This document shows, one piece after another, positions 1 through 8,686 of a stretch of DNA of 64,000 nt. The position numbers and the translations under genes are program-made. Below the pieces are notes generated by a model that was given only the letters and a program-made list of their open reading frames with translations, made no database searches and was not told the origin of the DNA. The stretch spans positions 930,001-994,000 of the forward strand of contig NZ_MTQM01000009.1 of NCBI RefSeq assembly GCF_001984105.1, written 5' to 3'. The stretch is from Microbacterium sp. CSI-V. Its GTDB lineage: Bacteria; Actinomycetota; Actinomycetes; Actinomycetales; Microbacteriaceae. The first letter of the stretch is position 1. Each line of letters starts with the position of its first letter.

Positions 1-689
1 CACTCGTCGGCGGTCGCGATGCGGGGTGCCCGCAGCGACAGACCCGGAACCACGTCGATCGAGACGACCACCGTGCCCTCGGCCTCGATCGCGACGAACG
101 AGGACTCCCCGCGCGCCATGATCGCGTGCACGTCGCCGATCGCGAGCAGCGCACCCTCGACCTCGACGGGGAGGTACACCGTGGCGCCGGGGGCGATGTC
201 GGTGACGTCCATGTTGCCGCCGATCGAATGCGCGGGCATGACGGTGCTGGCCACCCCCGACGCCGGCGCGGTGCCGATGCAGCCGACCATCGGCCGGGGC
301 GCGACCGTCACGGCATCCGTGAGGTGTACGCCGTCGGCGTCGATCGGGATGCGACGGGTGACGACCCGATCGGGCATGCGGTCGCGCAGGGCCCCGACAC
401 CGGGCAGGCTCATCGCCCACCCGGTGTCGGTCAGCCGGATTTCGTGGATCGTCACCGCCAGGGCGTCGCCGGGCCGGGCTCCCTCGACGTACACGGGTCC
501 GGTCACCGGGTTCAGTGGTGCCGAGAGCCGGCCCAGGTCGCCGTGCTCGTGGAGCTCGCGGTACACGGCGTCGTCGGTCTGGAACGCGATGCGCTCCCCC
601 GTGCCGGGCGCGATCCGGAGGACCGGCGGCACATCGGCGCGGTGTCCGGGGCGGCCGTGCTCCTTGCCGAGGCGGTGCTCGATCGTCAT
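1..689 (-). CDS. Acetamidase/formamidase family protein (C-terminus cut by window edge)
   Basis: This is the N-terminal part (about 229 codons) of a formamidase/acetamidase-family amide hydrolase, which releases ammonia from short amides in the cytoplasm. Family-like stretches are visible: PMVGCIGTAP, SIGGNMD and LPVEVEGALLAIGDVHA, the last matching the conserved GAL-x-x-GD-x-H region. The ATG at 689 overlaps the stop of the APC permease (ATGA), so the two are translationally coupled. Together with the upstream peptidase-like gene this suggests uptake and hydrolysis of an amide or peptide. The actual substrate cannot be told from sequence, and the C-terminal half lies outside the window. Confidence 0.85.
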   Translation of the reverse strand, partial: MTIEHRLGKEHGRPGHRADVPPVLRIAPGTGERIAFQTDDAVYRELHEHGDLGRLSAPLNPVTGPVYVEGARPGDALAVTIHEIRLTDTGWAMSLPGVGALRDRMPDRVVTRRIPIDADGVHLTDAVTVAPRPMVGCIGTAPASGVASTVMPAHSIGGNMDVTDIAPGATVYLPVEVEGALLAIGDVHAIMARGESSFVAIEAEGTVVVSIDVVPGLSLRAPRIATADE

Positions 690-2110
690 CGCGAAGCCAC
701 CTCCGCGCCGCCCTCACCGGCGGTCGAGGCGGCGTGCTCGGGCGACGGAGCGGGCGTCATGCCGTACTTGCGGGCGAAGACGAGGTACACGACACCGCCG
801 ACGACGAGCCACAGGATGCCGCCGACCTTCGCGGTGATGTCGGCGTTGAGCAGCACGTATCCGATGATCAGGAACCCGATCAGCGGCACGGCGAGGTGGA
901 GCACGTAGTTCTTCGACTTCTTCTTGCCGAGGTAGTACGCCGCGACCGAGACGTGAAGGAGCATGAAGCCGAGGAGCGCGCCGAAGTTCACCAGCGACGA
1001 GATCACCGCGATCTGGCCCACGAAGAACAGCACGAGGACGAGCGAGATCGCGCTGACCGACAGGATCGCCGCCAGCGGCACCTGACGCGAGTTCACTCTC
1101 GACAGGAACGCCGGGAGGCGCCGGTCGCGGCTCATCGAGTACAGCAGACGCGAGGTCGCGGCCTGGGCTGCGACGGCGTTGGCGATGCCGACCGCGACGA
1201 CGTTGACGGCAAGGAACGCGGTCGCCCATCCCGAACCCGCGGCCTGGGCGACGAGGAGGAAGAAGGCGTTGTTCACGTCGTCGTCCGAGAACGCGATCGT
1301 GCCGGCGGCCAGGGCGCTGGCGAACCACGTCTGCGCGATGAAGAGCACCGCGACCACGAGCAGGGCGATGATCATCGCGCGACCGCCGGACTTGCGGTCG
1401 CCCGTGGACTCCTCGGCCATCGTCGAGATGCCGTCGAAGCCGAGGAAGCTCAGCACCGCGATCGAGAGCGCGGTGGCGATCAGCGCGGGGTTGACCTTCT
1501 CGGCATCCCACACCGGGGCGATCGTGAACTCGGCGCCCGGGATCGTCCCGGAGGAGAGCGCGACCATCGCGATGACGACGAAGATCACGACGAAGGCGAG
1601 CTGGATGCCGAGCATCACGCGGTTCGCGAGCTTGATCGAACCGATGCCGAGCACGTTGATGACGGTGTTGATGATCACGAACGAGACCGCCCAGATCCAC
1701 TGCGGGACGTCGGGGAAGATCCCGGCCATCGACGACGCCGCGAACACGTACAGCAGGGTCGGGACGAGCAGGTAGTCCAGCAGGATCGCCCACCCGGCGA
1801 AGAAGCCGACGGTGGGGTGGAGACCCCGGCCGACGTAGGAGAACACAGAGCCGGCGATCGGGAACGCCTTCGACATCTGGGCGTAGGCGAGGGCGGTAAA
1901 GATCATCGCCACGACACCGGTGATGTACACCAGCGGGACCATGCCGCTGGCGGCGTTGTAGACGACGCCGAAGATCGCCCACGGGGCGATCGGCACCATG
2001 AAGACCAGGCCGTAGACGACGAGGTCGAAGGTGGACATGGAGCGCTTGAGCTCCTGCTTGTAGCCGAAGGACTCCAGCTGCTGCTGGGCCTCGGGGGCGG
2101 TGTCGGACAT
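686..2110 (-). CDS. APC-superfamily amino acid/polyamine permease
   Basis: A 474-residue integral membrane transporter with about twelve hydrophobic segments, the normal size for the APC superfamily. The N-terminal cytosolic stretch (LKRSMSTFDLVVYG) followed by the first helix is typical of amino acid, putrescine or agmatine importers. The start at 2110 is preceded by AACAGGAGTCCC, a good ribosome-binding site five bases away. It is the middle gene of a three-gene minus-strand operon: peptidase-like hydrolase upstream (about 55 bases), formamidase-like gene downstream with an ATGA overlap. The context suggests import of an amino acid, amide or small peptide; the substrate is an inference. Confidence 0.9.
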   Translation of the reverse strand: MSDTAPEAQQQLESFGYKQELKRSMSTFDLVVYGLVFMVPIAPWAIFGVVYNAASGMVPLVYITGVVAMIFTALAYAQMSKAFPIAGSVFSYVGRGLHPTVGFFAGWAILLDYLLVPTLLYVFAASSMAGIFPDVPQWIWAVSFVIINTVINVLGIGSIKLANRVMLGIQLAFVVIFVVIAMVALSSGTIPGAEFTIAPVWDAEKVNPALIATALSIAVLSFLGFDGISTMAEESTGDRKSGGRAMIIALLVVAVLFIAQTWFASALAAGTIAFSDDDVNNAFFLLVAQAAGSGWATAFLAVNVVAVGIANAVAAQAATSRLLYSMSRDRRLPAFLSRVNSRQVPLAAILSVSAISLVLVLFFVGQIAVISSLVNFGALLGFMLLHVSVAAYYLGKKKSKNYVLHLAVPLIGFLIIGYVLLNADITAKVGGILWLVVGGVVYLVFARKYGMTPAPSPEHAASTAGEGGAEVASR

Positions 2111-2165
2111 GGGACTCCTGTTCGGGTGACGGTGGAGCGTATCGGCTGGGCGCGAAACGGGCGGG

Positions 2166-3056
2166 TCAGGGAAGCGGGGCGAGGAAGTCGGCGATGACGG
2201 CGCGGAAGGCGTCGGGCATCTCGAGGTGGGCGCAGTGGCTGGCGCCGACGAACACGTGCGAACGGGCGCCGGGGATGTGCTCCACGAACGGCGCCCAGGT
2301 CTCGGGGGTGGCCTCGTCGAACTCTCCCGCGACGACGAGGGTGGGGACGGCGATCCGCGGCAGACGGTCGATGATCGTCCAGTCGCGGCCGGTGCCGACG
2401 ACGTGGAACTCGTTGGGACCGTTCATGGTGAAGTACACCGTCGGGTCGGCGAGCATCTGCTGCTCGCTGTCGACGAAGTCCTGCGGCATGGGCGTGACGC
2501 GGCACACGTGCCGCTCGTAGAAGACGCGGGTGGCATCCACGTAGTCGGGGTGGTCCAGGGTGCCGTCGGCTTCGTGGCGGTCGAGGGCCGCGCGGGCGTC
2601 CTCCGGCAGCTCGGAGCGCAACCGCGCCGCGCCGGCGAGCCACAGTTCCATGGATGCCGGGGAGTTGCAGATCTCCAGGCTCCGCAGCCCCTCCGGCTGA
2701 CGCACGGCGATCTCGGCACCGAGCATGCCGCCCCAGGACTGCCCGAGCACGTGGTACTCGTCGAAGCCGAGCGCCTCGCGCAGACTGTGGAACTCGTCGA
2801 CGAAGAACTGCGGCACCCACTGCTCGACGGGAGCGTCGGGGTGGTGCGAGCTCTTCCCGCACCCGATCTGGTCGTAGTGCACGACCGTGCGGCCGGTGAG
2901 GTCGGCGAGGGCGTCGAGGTTCTTGACGTAGTCGTGCGCCATGCCGGGTCCGCCGTGGAGGACGAACAGCGGCGCGGCGCCGGTGGGCTTCGCGGGCTCG
3001 GTCAGGCGGGCCCAGGTGAATCCGTCGTGGAACGGAACGGTGATCTCGCGGTGCAT
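2166..3056 (-). CDS. Proline iminopeptidase-family alpha/beta hydrolase (S33)
   Basis: A 296-residue alpha/beta hydrolase. HGGPGM forms the oxyanion loop, the nucleophile elbow is GQSWGG, and a late Asp (GEFDEAT) and His (GASHCAHLE) complete a Ser-Asp-His triad. HYDQIGCGKSS is typical of proline iminopeptidases and of related L-amino acid amidases, so it may cleave N-terminal residues from peptides or hydrolyse amino acid amides in the cytoplasm. The ATG at 3056 is preferred; a TTG at 3092 would add 12 residues but lies inside the presumed operator. First gene of the peptidase-permease-amidase operon, divergent from the GntR regulator. Confidence 0.88.
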   Translation of the reverse strand: MHREITVPFHDGFTWARLTEPAKPTGAAPLFVLHGGPGMAHDYVKNLDALADLTGRTVVHYDQIGCGKSSHHPDAPVEQWVPQFFVDEFHSLREALGFDEYHVLGQSWGGMLGAEIAVRQPEGLRSLEICNSPASMELWLAGAARLRSELPEDARAALDRHEADGTLDHPDYVDATRVFYERHVCRVTPMPQDFVDSEQQMLADPTVYFTMNGPNEFHVVGTGRDWTIIDRLPRIAVPTLVVAGEFDEATPETWAPFVEHIPGARSHVFVGASHCAHLEMPDAFRAVIADFLAPLP

Positions 3057-3076
3057 GGAGTCATCGTGGACCCGGT

Positions 3077-3098
3077 AAAGGTTCGTTGGCAAACCTTT
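3077..3098. promoter_or_regulatory. Probable GntR-family operator
   Basis: Perfect 7-bp inverted repeat AAAGGTT-N8-AACCTTT lying between the divergent hydrolase operon and the GntR regulator gene. The size and symmetry fit a FadR/FCD-type GntR operator, and a TTAAAT -10-like hexamer for the leftward operon sits just upstream of it. Seen directly as symmetry; the identity of the bound protein is inferred from its position. Confidence 0.6.
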
Positions 3099-3137
3099 TC
3101 TCGGGATTTAACATGAAAGAAATCGACCGGGGAGCTG

Positions 3138-3878
3138 ATGGCCGAGACCGACGACGCATCACTCGTGGAGCGCGTGACCGAGCGGCTGATCACCGCGGTC
3201 GCCGTCGGCGAGTTCCTGCCCGGAACCCGCTTGCCCCCCGAACGCGACCTCTCCCCCCTCCTCGGAGTCGGGCGCACCACCGTCCGCGCCGCCCTCGACG
3301 ACCTGTCCGCGCGCGGCCTGATCGAGAAGCGCCGCGGCCGCGCCGGGGGCACCTTCGTCGCCGAGGACTGGCCCGCGTCGGTGGTCGTGGGCGTGGACCG
3401 CTGGTTCGCCGAGCGCTGGGACGACCTCGTCGACGCGTGCACGGCCAGTTCGCTCCTGCATTCCTCGCTCGCCCGCCTGGCCGCCGAACGGCGGACGGAT
3501 GCCGACATCACCTCGATGCACGAACGCCTGGCCGCCTTCCACGCGGCGGAGTCCGGCGACGCCAAGCAGCGCGCGGACAGCCTGCTGCACCTGTCGATCA
3601 TCGACGCGGCCCACAACACGGCACTGCGCGAGATCCTCCTCGACCACGAGCGCCACCTCTCCCTCTCCGCCCCCGCGCACCCGTGGGGCGACCGCGAGAG
3701 CCACCGACGCATGGAGTCGCGCGCCGGGCGGGAGCACGACGCGATCGTCGCGGCGATCGTGCGCTCCACCCCGGACGACGCCGCCGAGCTCGCCCGCCGT
3801 CACGTGCAGATCGACCTCGAGCTGTTCGCCGAGGCGCGGGAGTTCGCCCGCCGCCGTGCCGCCGCCGCCGCATCCTGA
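3138..3878 (+). CDS. GntR-family (FadR/FCD-type) transcriptional regulator
   Basis: 246 residues. The N-terminal winged helix-turn-helix (about residues 8-75) has the GntR signature G-x-x-LPPERDLSPLLGV-x-R-x-TVRAAL. The all-helical C-terminal part (about 95-240) contains spaced His and Asp residues (SIIDAAHN, REHDAIVAAI) as in the metal- or ligand-binding FCD domain. The ATG follows GGGGAGCT. It is divergent from the hydrolase-permease-amidase operon across a 7-bp perfect inverted repeat and probably represses that operon and itself in response to the imported compound, which is unknown. Confidence 0.9.
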   Translation: MAETDDASLVERVTERLITAVAVGEFLPGTRLPPERDLSPLLGVGRTTVRAALDDLSARGLIEKRRGRAGGTFVAEDWPASVVVGVDRWFAERWDDLVDACTASSLLHSSLARLAAERRTDADITSMHERLAAFHAAESGDAKQRADSLLHLSIIDAAHNTALREILLDHERHLSLSAPAHPWGDRESHRRMESRAGREHDAIVAAIVRSTPDDAAELARRHVQIDLELFAEAREFARRRAAAAAS

Positions 3879-3881
3879 CCC

Positions 3882-4457
3882 TCAGCCGGCCAGACGCGCC
3901 TCCAGGCCCGCGCGGACCGCGGGCCACTCGTCGCGGAGGATCGAGAAGTACAGCGTGTCGCCGACCGTGCCGTCCGCGGCGATCCGATGCCGACGCAGAC
4001 GCCCCTCGGGCACACCGCCCAGACGCTGGATGGCGCGGGCGCTGCGATCGTTACGGGCATCGCAGCGGAGCGCCACGCGGTTGACGCCCCACGTCTCGAA
4101 CGCCTGGGTCAACAGGAGCATCTTGGCCGCCGGGTTGGTGCGACCACCCTGGAACGGCCGCCCGTACCAGGTCGTGCCGATCTCGACCCGCCCCTGCGCG
4201 GGCACATGGTCGTAGAACGTGGTGGATCCGCGCACCTCGCCGGTCTCGGCATCCCGGACCGTGAAGGCGAACATGCCGGGCGTCTCGCGCTGCTGATCGA
4301 CCCGCTCGGCGTACTCGTCGACGGTCATGGGCCACGACGTCGTCATCCCGCGCCACAGGTCGGCGTCGGTGAGGGGCCACGCCTCGATCGCGTCATCGGG
4401 GTGCGCGGGGGCCAGACGCACGCCGAAGCCGACCAGGTCGAGAGAGTGATCGGTCAC
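3882..4457 (-). CDS. GNAT-family N-acetyltransferase (RimJ/RimL-like)
   Basis: 191 residues with the layout of a RimJ/RimL-type acetyltransferase: an N-terminal substrate region, then GTTWYGRPFQGGRTNPAAK (acetyl-CoA pyrophosphate loop, about residues 97-115) and VNRVALRCDARNDRSARAI (about 125-143), the conserved late GNAT strand and helix. The start is the GTG at 4457, which overlaps the stop of the MerR gene as GTGA; the longer open frame upstream is non-coding. Probably acetylates an amine of a protein terminus or small molecule. Coupled to the MerR regulator; substrate unknown. Confidence 0.85.
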   Translation of the reverse strand: MTDHSLDLVGFGVRLAPAHPDDAIEAWPLTDADLWRGMTTSWPMTVDEYAERVDQQRETPGMFAFTVRDAETGEVRGSTTFYDHVPAQGRVEIGTTWYGRPFQGGRTNPAAKMLLLTQAFETWGVNRVALRCDARNDRSARAIQRLGGVPEGRLRRHRIAADGTVGDTLYFSILRDEWPAVRAGLEARLAG

Positions 4458-4825
4458 CGCGCGGCCAACTGGCTGAGGAACTCGTCGGCGGCGGCGAGCT
4501 GTCGACGCAAGCCGTCGCGCCGCGTGGTCGCCTCCTCGCGGATACCGTCGAGCCGGGCGCGCAGGACCGCATCCCCCGGATCGGCATCCAGTCCGTCCAC
4601 GACGGCGAGCAGCTCCCCCATCTGCTCGAGCGAGTACCCGAGCGGTTTCATCCGGCGGATCAGCAGAAGGCGGGATTCGTCTTCCGCGGTGTAGAGCCGG
4701 AAGCCGCCCTCGGACCGGTCCGACGGGCGCAGGAGACCGATCTCGTCGTAGTGCCGGAGCGTACGGATCGACAGTCCCGTCCGCTCCGCGAGCTCGCCGA
4801 TCTGCATCGGTCGGGCGTGATCCAT
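4454..4825 (-). CDS. MerR-family transcriptional regulator
   Basis: 123 residues. The MerR helix-turn-helix is at the N-terminus (MQIGELAERTGLSIRTLRHY, about residues 7-26), followed by the wing (GFRLYTAED) and a long dimerisation helix ending in DEFLSQLAAR. There is no C-terminal cysteine cluster, so it is not an obvious metal sensor; it resembles the small MerR proteins that respond to organic ligands or stress. It forms a two-gene operon with the acetyltransferase (GTGA overlap) and is divergent from the SulP transporter gene across 93 bases, which it could also control. Confidence 0.9.
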   Translation of the reverse strand: MDHARPMQIGELAERTGLSIRTLRHYDEIGLLRPSDRSEGGFRLYTAEDESRLLLIRRMKPLGYSLEQMGELLAVVDGLDADPGDAVLRARLDGIREEATTRRDGLRRQLAAADEFLSQLAAR

Positions 4826-4918
4826 GGCATCCCCGATCCCGCAACCCTCACGTTACGGTAGAGTTCGACGGTCGCACTCGCGACCGCCCCCATTCTCCCC
4901 CGCCCCTCCGGAGCTCCC

Positions 4919-6409
4919 GTGACCGACGTCCTCGCGCGCCCGCGCCCCGAGCCCACCGTGCGTCAGGCGCTGCGCTCCCCCCGTCTGCTCACCCGGGAGG
5001 TGCTCGCCGGTCTCGTCGTGGCGATCGCCCTGATCCCGGAGGCGATCGCCTTCTCGATCATCGCGGGGGTCGACCCGAGGCTCGGCCTGTTCTCGTCGTT
5101 CGTCATGGCCGTCGCGATCGCCTTCCTCGGCGGTCGCCCCGCGATGATCAGCGCCGCCACGGGTGCGATCGCGCTCGTCATCGCCCCCGTCGCGCGCGAG
5201 CATGGCGTCGACTATCTGCTGGCCACCGTGATCCTCGGCGGCATCGTGCAGGTGGCACTGGGCGTCCTCGGCGTGGCGAAGCTCATGCGCTACATCCCCC
5301 GCAGCGTCATGGTCGGGTTCGTCAACGCTCTCGCCATCCTGATCTTCGTCGCGCAGGTCCCGCAGCTGATCGGCGTGCCGTGGATGGTGTACCCCCTGAC
5401 CGCGGCCGGCCTGGCGATCATGTATCTGCTGCCCCGCGTGACGCGCGCGATCCCGGCGCCGCTGGTGGCCATCGTGCTCCTGACCGGCGCGGCGGTCGTG
5501 TTCGGCATCTCCGTGCCCACCGTGGGAGATCAGGGCGCGCTCCCCGAGAGCCTGCCCGTGCTTCTGCTCCCGAACGTGCCTTTCACGTTCGAGACGCTCG
5601 GGATCATCTTCCCCTTCGCCCTCGCGATGGCCGTCGTGGGTCTCCTCGAATCGCTCATGACCGCCGCGCTGGTCGACGAGATCACCGACACCCCGTCCTC
5701 GAAGACGCGCGAGTCCCTCGGCCAGGGCGCGGCGAACGTCCTGTCCGGCTTCTTCGGCGGGATGGGCGGGTGCGCGATGATCGGCCAGACGATGATCAAC
5801 GTCAAGGCATCCGGCGCGCGCACGCGCATCTCCACGTTCCTCGCCGGGGTCTTCCTCCTCGTCCTGGTTCTGGTCTTCGGCGACGTGGTCGCGATCATCC
5901 CCATGGCCGTCCTGGTGGCCGTCATGATCGTGGTCTCGATCGCCACGTTCGACTGGCACAGCATCCGCCCGTCCTCCCTCCGGCGGATGCCGCTGAGCGA
6001 GACGACCGTGATGGTGGCGACGGTGGCGGTGACGGTGTGGACCCACAACCTCGCGATCGGCGTCGGCGTCGGCGTGATCGTGGCCGCCGTGCTGTTCGCC
6101 CGACGGGTCGCCGGCGTCACCCGGGTGCACCGGGAGGTCGACGCCGACGTCGCCCACTACCGGGTCGAGGGCGAGCTCTTCTTCGCCTCGAGCAACGACC
6201 TCACCACGAAGTTCGCCTACTCGCGCGACCCTGCCCGGGTGGTGATCGACCTCTCCGGTTCGCACATCTGGGATGCCTCGACCGTCGCCGCGCTCGATGC
6301 GGTCGAGACCCGGTACGCCCGGCTCGGTACGACCGTCGAGATCATCGGGATGAACGCCCAGACGGCACGTCTCCACGGCCGACTGAGCGGGAGGCTCGGC
6401 GGGCACTGA
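4919..6409 (+). CDS. SulP-family anion transporter with STAS domain
   Basis: 496 residues. About ten to twelve membrane segments cover residues 20-395, starting with the SulP-typical [22 protein letters not shown]-terminal cytosolic STAS domain follows (about residues 400-490; [20 protein letters not shown]). Family members import sulfate, bicarbonate or other anions. The GTG start at 4919 is preceded by CCGGAG. It is encoded alone, convergent with the downstream AraC gene and divergent from the MerR gene. The anion transported cannot be assigned from sequence. Confidence 0.92.
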   Translation: MTDVLARPRPEPTVRQALRSPRLLTREVLAGLVVAIALIPEAIAFSIIAGVDPRLGLFSSFVMAVAIAFLGGRPAMISAATGAIALVIAPVAREHGVDYLLATVILGGIVQVALGVLGVAKLMRYIPRSVMVGFVNALAILIFVAQVPQLIGVPWMVYPLTAAGLAIMYLLPRVTRAIPAPLVAIVLLTGAAVVFGISVPTVGDQGALPESLPVLLLPNVPFTFETLGIIFPFALAMAVVGLLESLMTAALVDEITDTPSSKTRESLGQGAANVLSGFFGGMGGCAMIGQTMINVKASGARTRISTFLAGVFLLVLVLVFGDVVAIIPMAVLVAVMIVVSIATFDWHSIRPSSLRRMPLSETTVMVATVAVTVWTHNLAIGVGVGVIVAAVLFARRVAGVTRVHREVDADVAHYRVEGELFFASSNDLTTKFAYSRDPARVVIDLSGSHIWDASTVAALDAVETRYARLGTTVEIIGMNAQTARLHGRLSGRLGGH

Positions 6410-6424
6410 TCCGCCGAGCGAGCT

Positions 6425-7366
6425 TCACGACCGGAGGGTGGTGGAGGGGGTCTCGCCGAACTCCGCCCGGTACATGGCGGCGAAGCGCCCGAGGTTCGAG
6501 AACCCCCAGCGCGCCGCGATGGCCGCCACCGTCTCCGCCGAGGGGTCGGCGGCGCGCAGTTCGGCCCGAGCAGCGTCGAGACGCACGCGTCGGACGTACT
6601 GCATCGGCGTCCGGCCCGTGGCGGTGCGGAACGCGTACTGCAATCCGCGCGGGGAGAGCCGCGCCGCCTCCGCGATGTCGGAGAGGGCGATCGGCCCGGT
6701 GGCGTGGGCGTCGATGTACGCCTTCGCCCGACGCACCGGCGCGGGCAGCGCACGCGCCGGTCGACCCGCGGCGAGCGCCTCGGTGAAGGTCGAGGGGAAC
6801 GTCATCAGCGAGGCCTCGAGCAGGAGCGAGCGCACCTGCTGCGCGATCACCGGGGCGCGTTCCGGCGAGCGCAGCAGCACGTCGCGGCCGTACTCCCACG
6901 TGCGGGTCCAGTACCTCAGGCGCTGCTCGGACATCGGCGCGTGCCCGATGGGGCGGACCCGCAACGTCTCATCTCCCGAGAGCCGACGGGCGGCCTCGTC
7001 CACGTCGCCGCGCGCGAAGGACACCGCGGTTCCGGCGATCCTGCCCGAGAACGCGATCTCGATCGGACGGTCCATCACCACGAACGGCACCGTCGTGTCG
7101 ATACGGTCGCGTCGGTAGGTCGCGCGGATGCGCGGGCCCGCGATCCGTCCCACGATCATCTGGTCGCCCGGGTCTGATTCGGTCACCATCGTCGATCCCA
7201 CGGTGTAGTCGCAGAACCCGAAGCCGGGCTCAGCGGCACCGTGGAAGACGAAGGCGGGCTGGATGCCGTCGGCACGGGAGATGCGGGCTCCGGGTATCAC
7301 CGTCTGCCACATCTCCTGGACCGTCGTGGCATCCCTGGTTTCGACATGCGTATGCTCCACGGGCAT
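6425..7366 (-). CDS. AraC-family transcriptional regulator
   Basis: 313 residues. The two helix-turn-helix units of the AraC DNA-binding domain lie in the last 105 residues (about 208-310): YIDAHATGPIALSDIAEAAR, RGLQYAFRTATGRTPMQYV and AAIAARWGFSNLGRFAAMYR. The N-terminal 200 residues are a divergent sensor region shared with two other regulators in this window (19921-20850 and 30958-31932), for example a W-x-x-x-IP-x-AR-like start. TTAGGAA precedes the ATG. Convergent with the SulP gene. The ligand and target genes are unknown. Confidence 0.9.
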   Translation of the reverse strand: MPVEHTHVETRDATTVQEMWQTVIPGARISRADGIQPAFVFHGAAEPGFGFCDYTVGSTMVTESDPGDQMIVGRIAGPRIRATYRRDRIDTTVPFVVMDRPIEIAFSGRIAGTAVSFARGDVDEAARRLSGDETLRVRPIGHAPMSEQRLRYWTRTWEYGRDVLLRSPERAPVIAQQVRSLLLEASLMTFPSTFTEALAAGRPARALPAPVRRAKAYIDAHATGPIALSDIAEAARLSPRGLQYAFRTATGRTPMQYVRRVRLDAARAELRAADPSAETVAAIAARWGFSNLGRFAAMYRAEFGETPSTTLRS

Positions 7367-7526
7367 TTCCTAAGTTCTCGCTGCCGAAAACGGATAGACC
7401 GTTGCGTATGCGCTCGAACTGTGCGATGGAACCGGTCCCACGATGGGCCGGGATGCGCAACCGCGCGTCGGCCCCGATAATCGGATGGGTGTCGCCCCCG
7501 CGACGCACTGACCGACGGGATGAGTC

Positions 7527-7871
7527 ATGCCCTTCCGCACCATGACCACGCTGCAGGCGTGGATCGACGACTTCCGCGCGCTCGGCTACGACGACGCCGG
7601 AATCCTCAAGGTGATCCCGCAGGACGGTGAGGGAGGTTCCGACACCGGCCTGATCGCCGCGGGGCTCCGCAGCGTCTCGACGACCTTCTACGTCTCCCCC
7701 GAGACCGAGCCGGGATCCACCGGATGGGCCGTCACGTTCGAACCGCGCGAGAACGCCGCCCCTCTCGGGTCGGCGCGCGTCCTCGCCCTCTCCGGAGAGC
7801 TGGCGATGCTGTCGGCGCTGTGCACCTTCCTGCAGGCACGAGCCGAGGCCTTCGTCGAAGCCCGATCCTGA
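7527..7871 (+). CDS. Hypothetical protein, 114 aa
   Basis: I do not recognise a family. The protein begins MPFRTMTTLQAWIDDFRALG and ends with a predicted amphipathic helix (SALCTFLQARAEAFVEA); it has no signal peptide or membrane segment, so it is probably a small soluble cytoplasmic protein. Codon use matches the backbone. It lies alone between the divergent AraC gene and the convergent MarR gene. The second ATG, six codons in, is an alternative start. Confidence 0.7.
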   Translation: MPFRTMTTLQAWIDDFRALGYDDAGILKVIPQDGEGGSDTGLIAAGLRSVSTTFYVSPETEPGSTGWAVTFEPRENAAPLGSARVLALSGELAMLSALCTFLQARAEAFVEARS

Positions 7872-7910
7872 GGCTCCCCGCCGGACGCGCGCCGTCGGGG
7901 TGGGAACGCC

Positions 7911-8357
7911 TCAGCCGGCGGCCGTACCCGCGGCGGTGAGACGGCGGAGGACGGTCGCGACCCGGTCGGCATCCGCGGGGTCCATCTCGGCGATCGCCGC
8001 CTCCACCGCGTTGTCGAATCCGCGGAGGGAACACCACGGCGCAGAATCCAGATCGACCGTCGCGGTGATGTGGTTCACGCGACGGTCCTCGTCGTCGAGG
8101 TCGCGGCGCACGGCACCGCGCTGCACGAGTCGGTCGATGAGGGTCGTCACGCCGGCCGAGGTGATGCCGAGGTGGTCGCGCACGTGCGAGGGGCGCGCCC
8201 CGGGATTCTCGGCGACGAAGATGAGGGCCTTCGCGTCGAGCTCGTTGAGGGACAGCGTCCGGCGCGCCTCGGCGGTCGCGGCGCGACGCGCCTCGTCGTA
8301 GGCCAGGAGCGCACGTCCGAGGTCCGAGATCGTCGAGGCGTCCGAGGAGTTCTGCAC
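7911..8357 (-). CDS. MarR-family transcriptional regulator
   Basis: 148 residues. A winged helix-turn-helix is clear: SLNELDAKALIFVAENPGA, then RPSHVRDHLGITSAGVTTLI (recognition helix, about residues 58-77) and the wing VQRGAVRRDLDDEDRRVNHI. The GTG at 8357 is chosen because the longer upstream frame is arginine/proline-rich and looks non-coding. It probably binds DNA as a dimer and represses a nearby or distant stress gene; the divergent glycosyltransferase is more than 300 bases away and there is no operon partner. Confidence 0.88.
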   Translation of the reverse strand: MQNSSDASTISDLGRALLAYDEARRAATAEARRTLSLNELDAKALIFVAENPGARPSHVRDHLGITSAGVTTLIDRLVQRGAVRRDLDDEDRRVNHITATVDLDSAPWCSLRGFDNAVEAAIAEMDPADADRVATVLRRLTAAGTAAG

Positions 8358-8686
8358 GACCCCTGATCGTACCGGTGCGGGGCCGGCGGCGCGGGTGCGG
8401 GCCTCGCGGCCGTTCCGCCGTGTCACGCGACGAGGGCCGACGCGTGCTGCGCCGCGGGGGCGGCAGCGGGCTCGTCTCGCCCCGCGGTTGCTCCGTTTCC
8501 GGCGCGCCGTGTCCGGCGTGCACCGGGGGGCGGGCTCAGCGCTCGATCGCCGTCGCACGCGTTCACGAGATGGTCTTCACGGCGTAACCCGCCACCCGCG
8601 GTCCACCCTTCAGCATGGGTCAAACCGCACCCGCGGTCACCGATTCGGCTCCGCTCGTCGGCGCCCCTCCCCGGAAAGCGATCGCG
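8358..8686. other. 329-bp intergenic region, no gene recognised
   Basis: Space between the divergent MarR and glycosyltransferase genes. It is extremely GC-rich with arginine-rich, low-information open frames on both strands. I see no convincing promoter hexamers, operator symmetry, terminator or RNA gene here. Confidence 0.5.

Noticed and set aside
515..2197. 560-codon plus-strand open frame over the APC permease and amidase genes
   Set aside because: Arginine/aspartate-rich antisense frame opposite clear membrane-protein coding sequence; a usual high-GC shadow.
8615..8686. Longer N-terminus for the glycosyltransferase
   Set aside because: The 24 extra residues do not look like the family, and a better ribosome-binding site precedes 8687.
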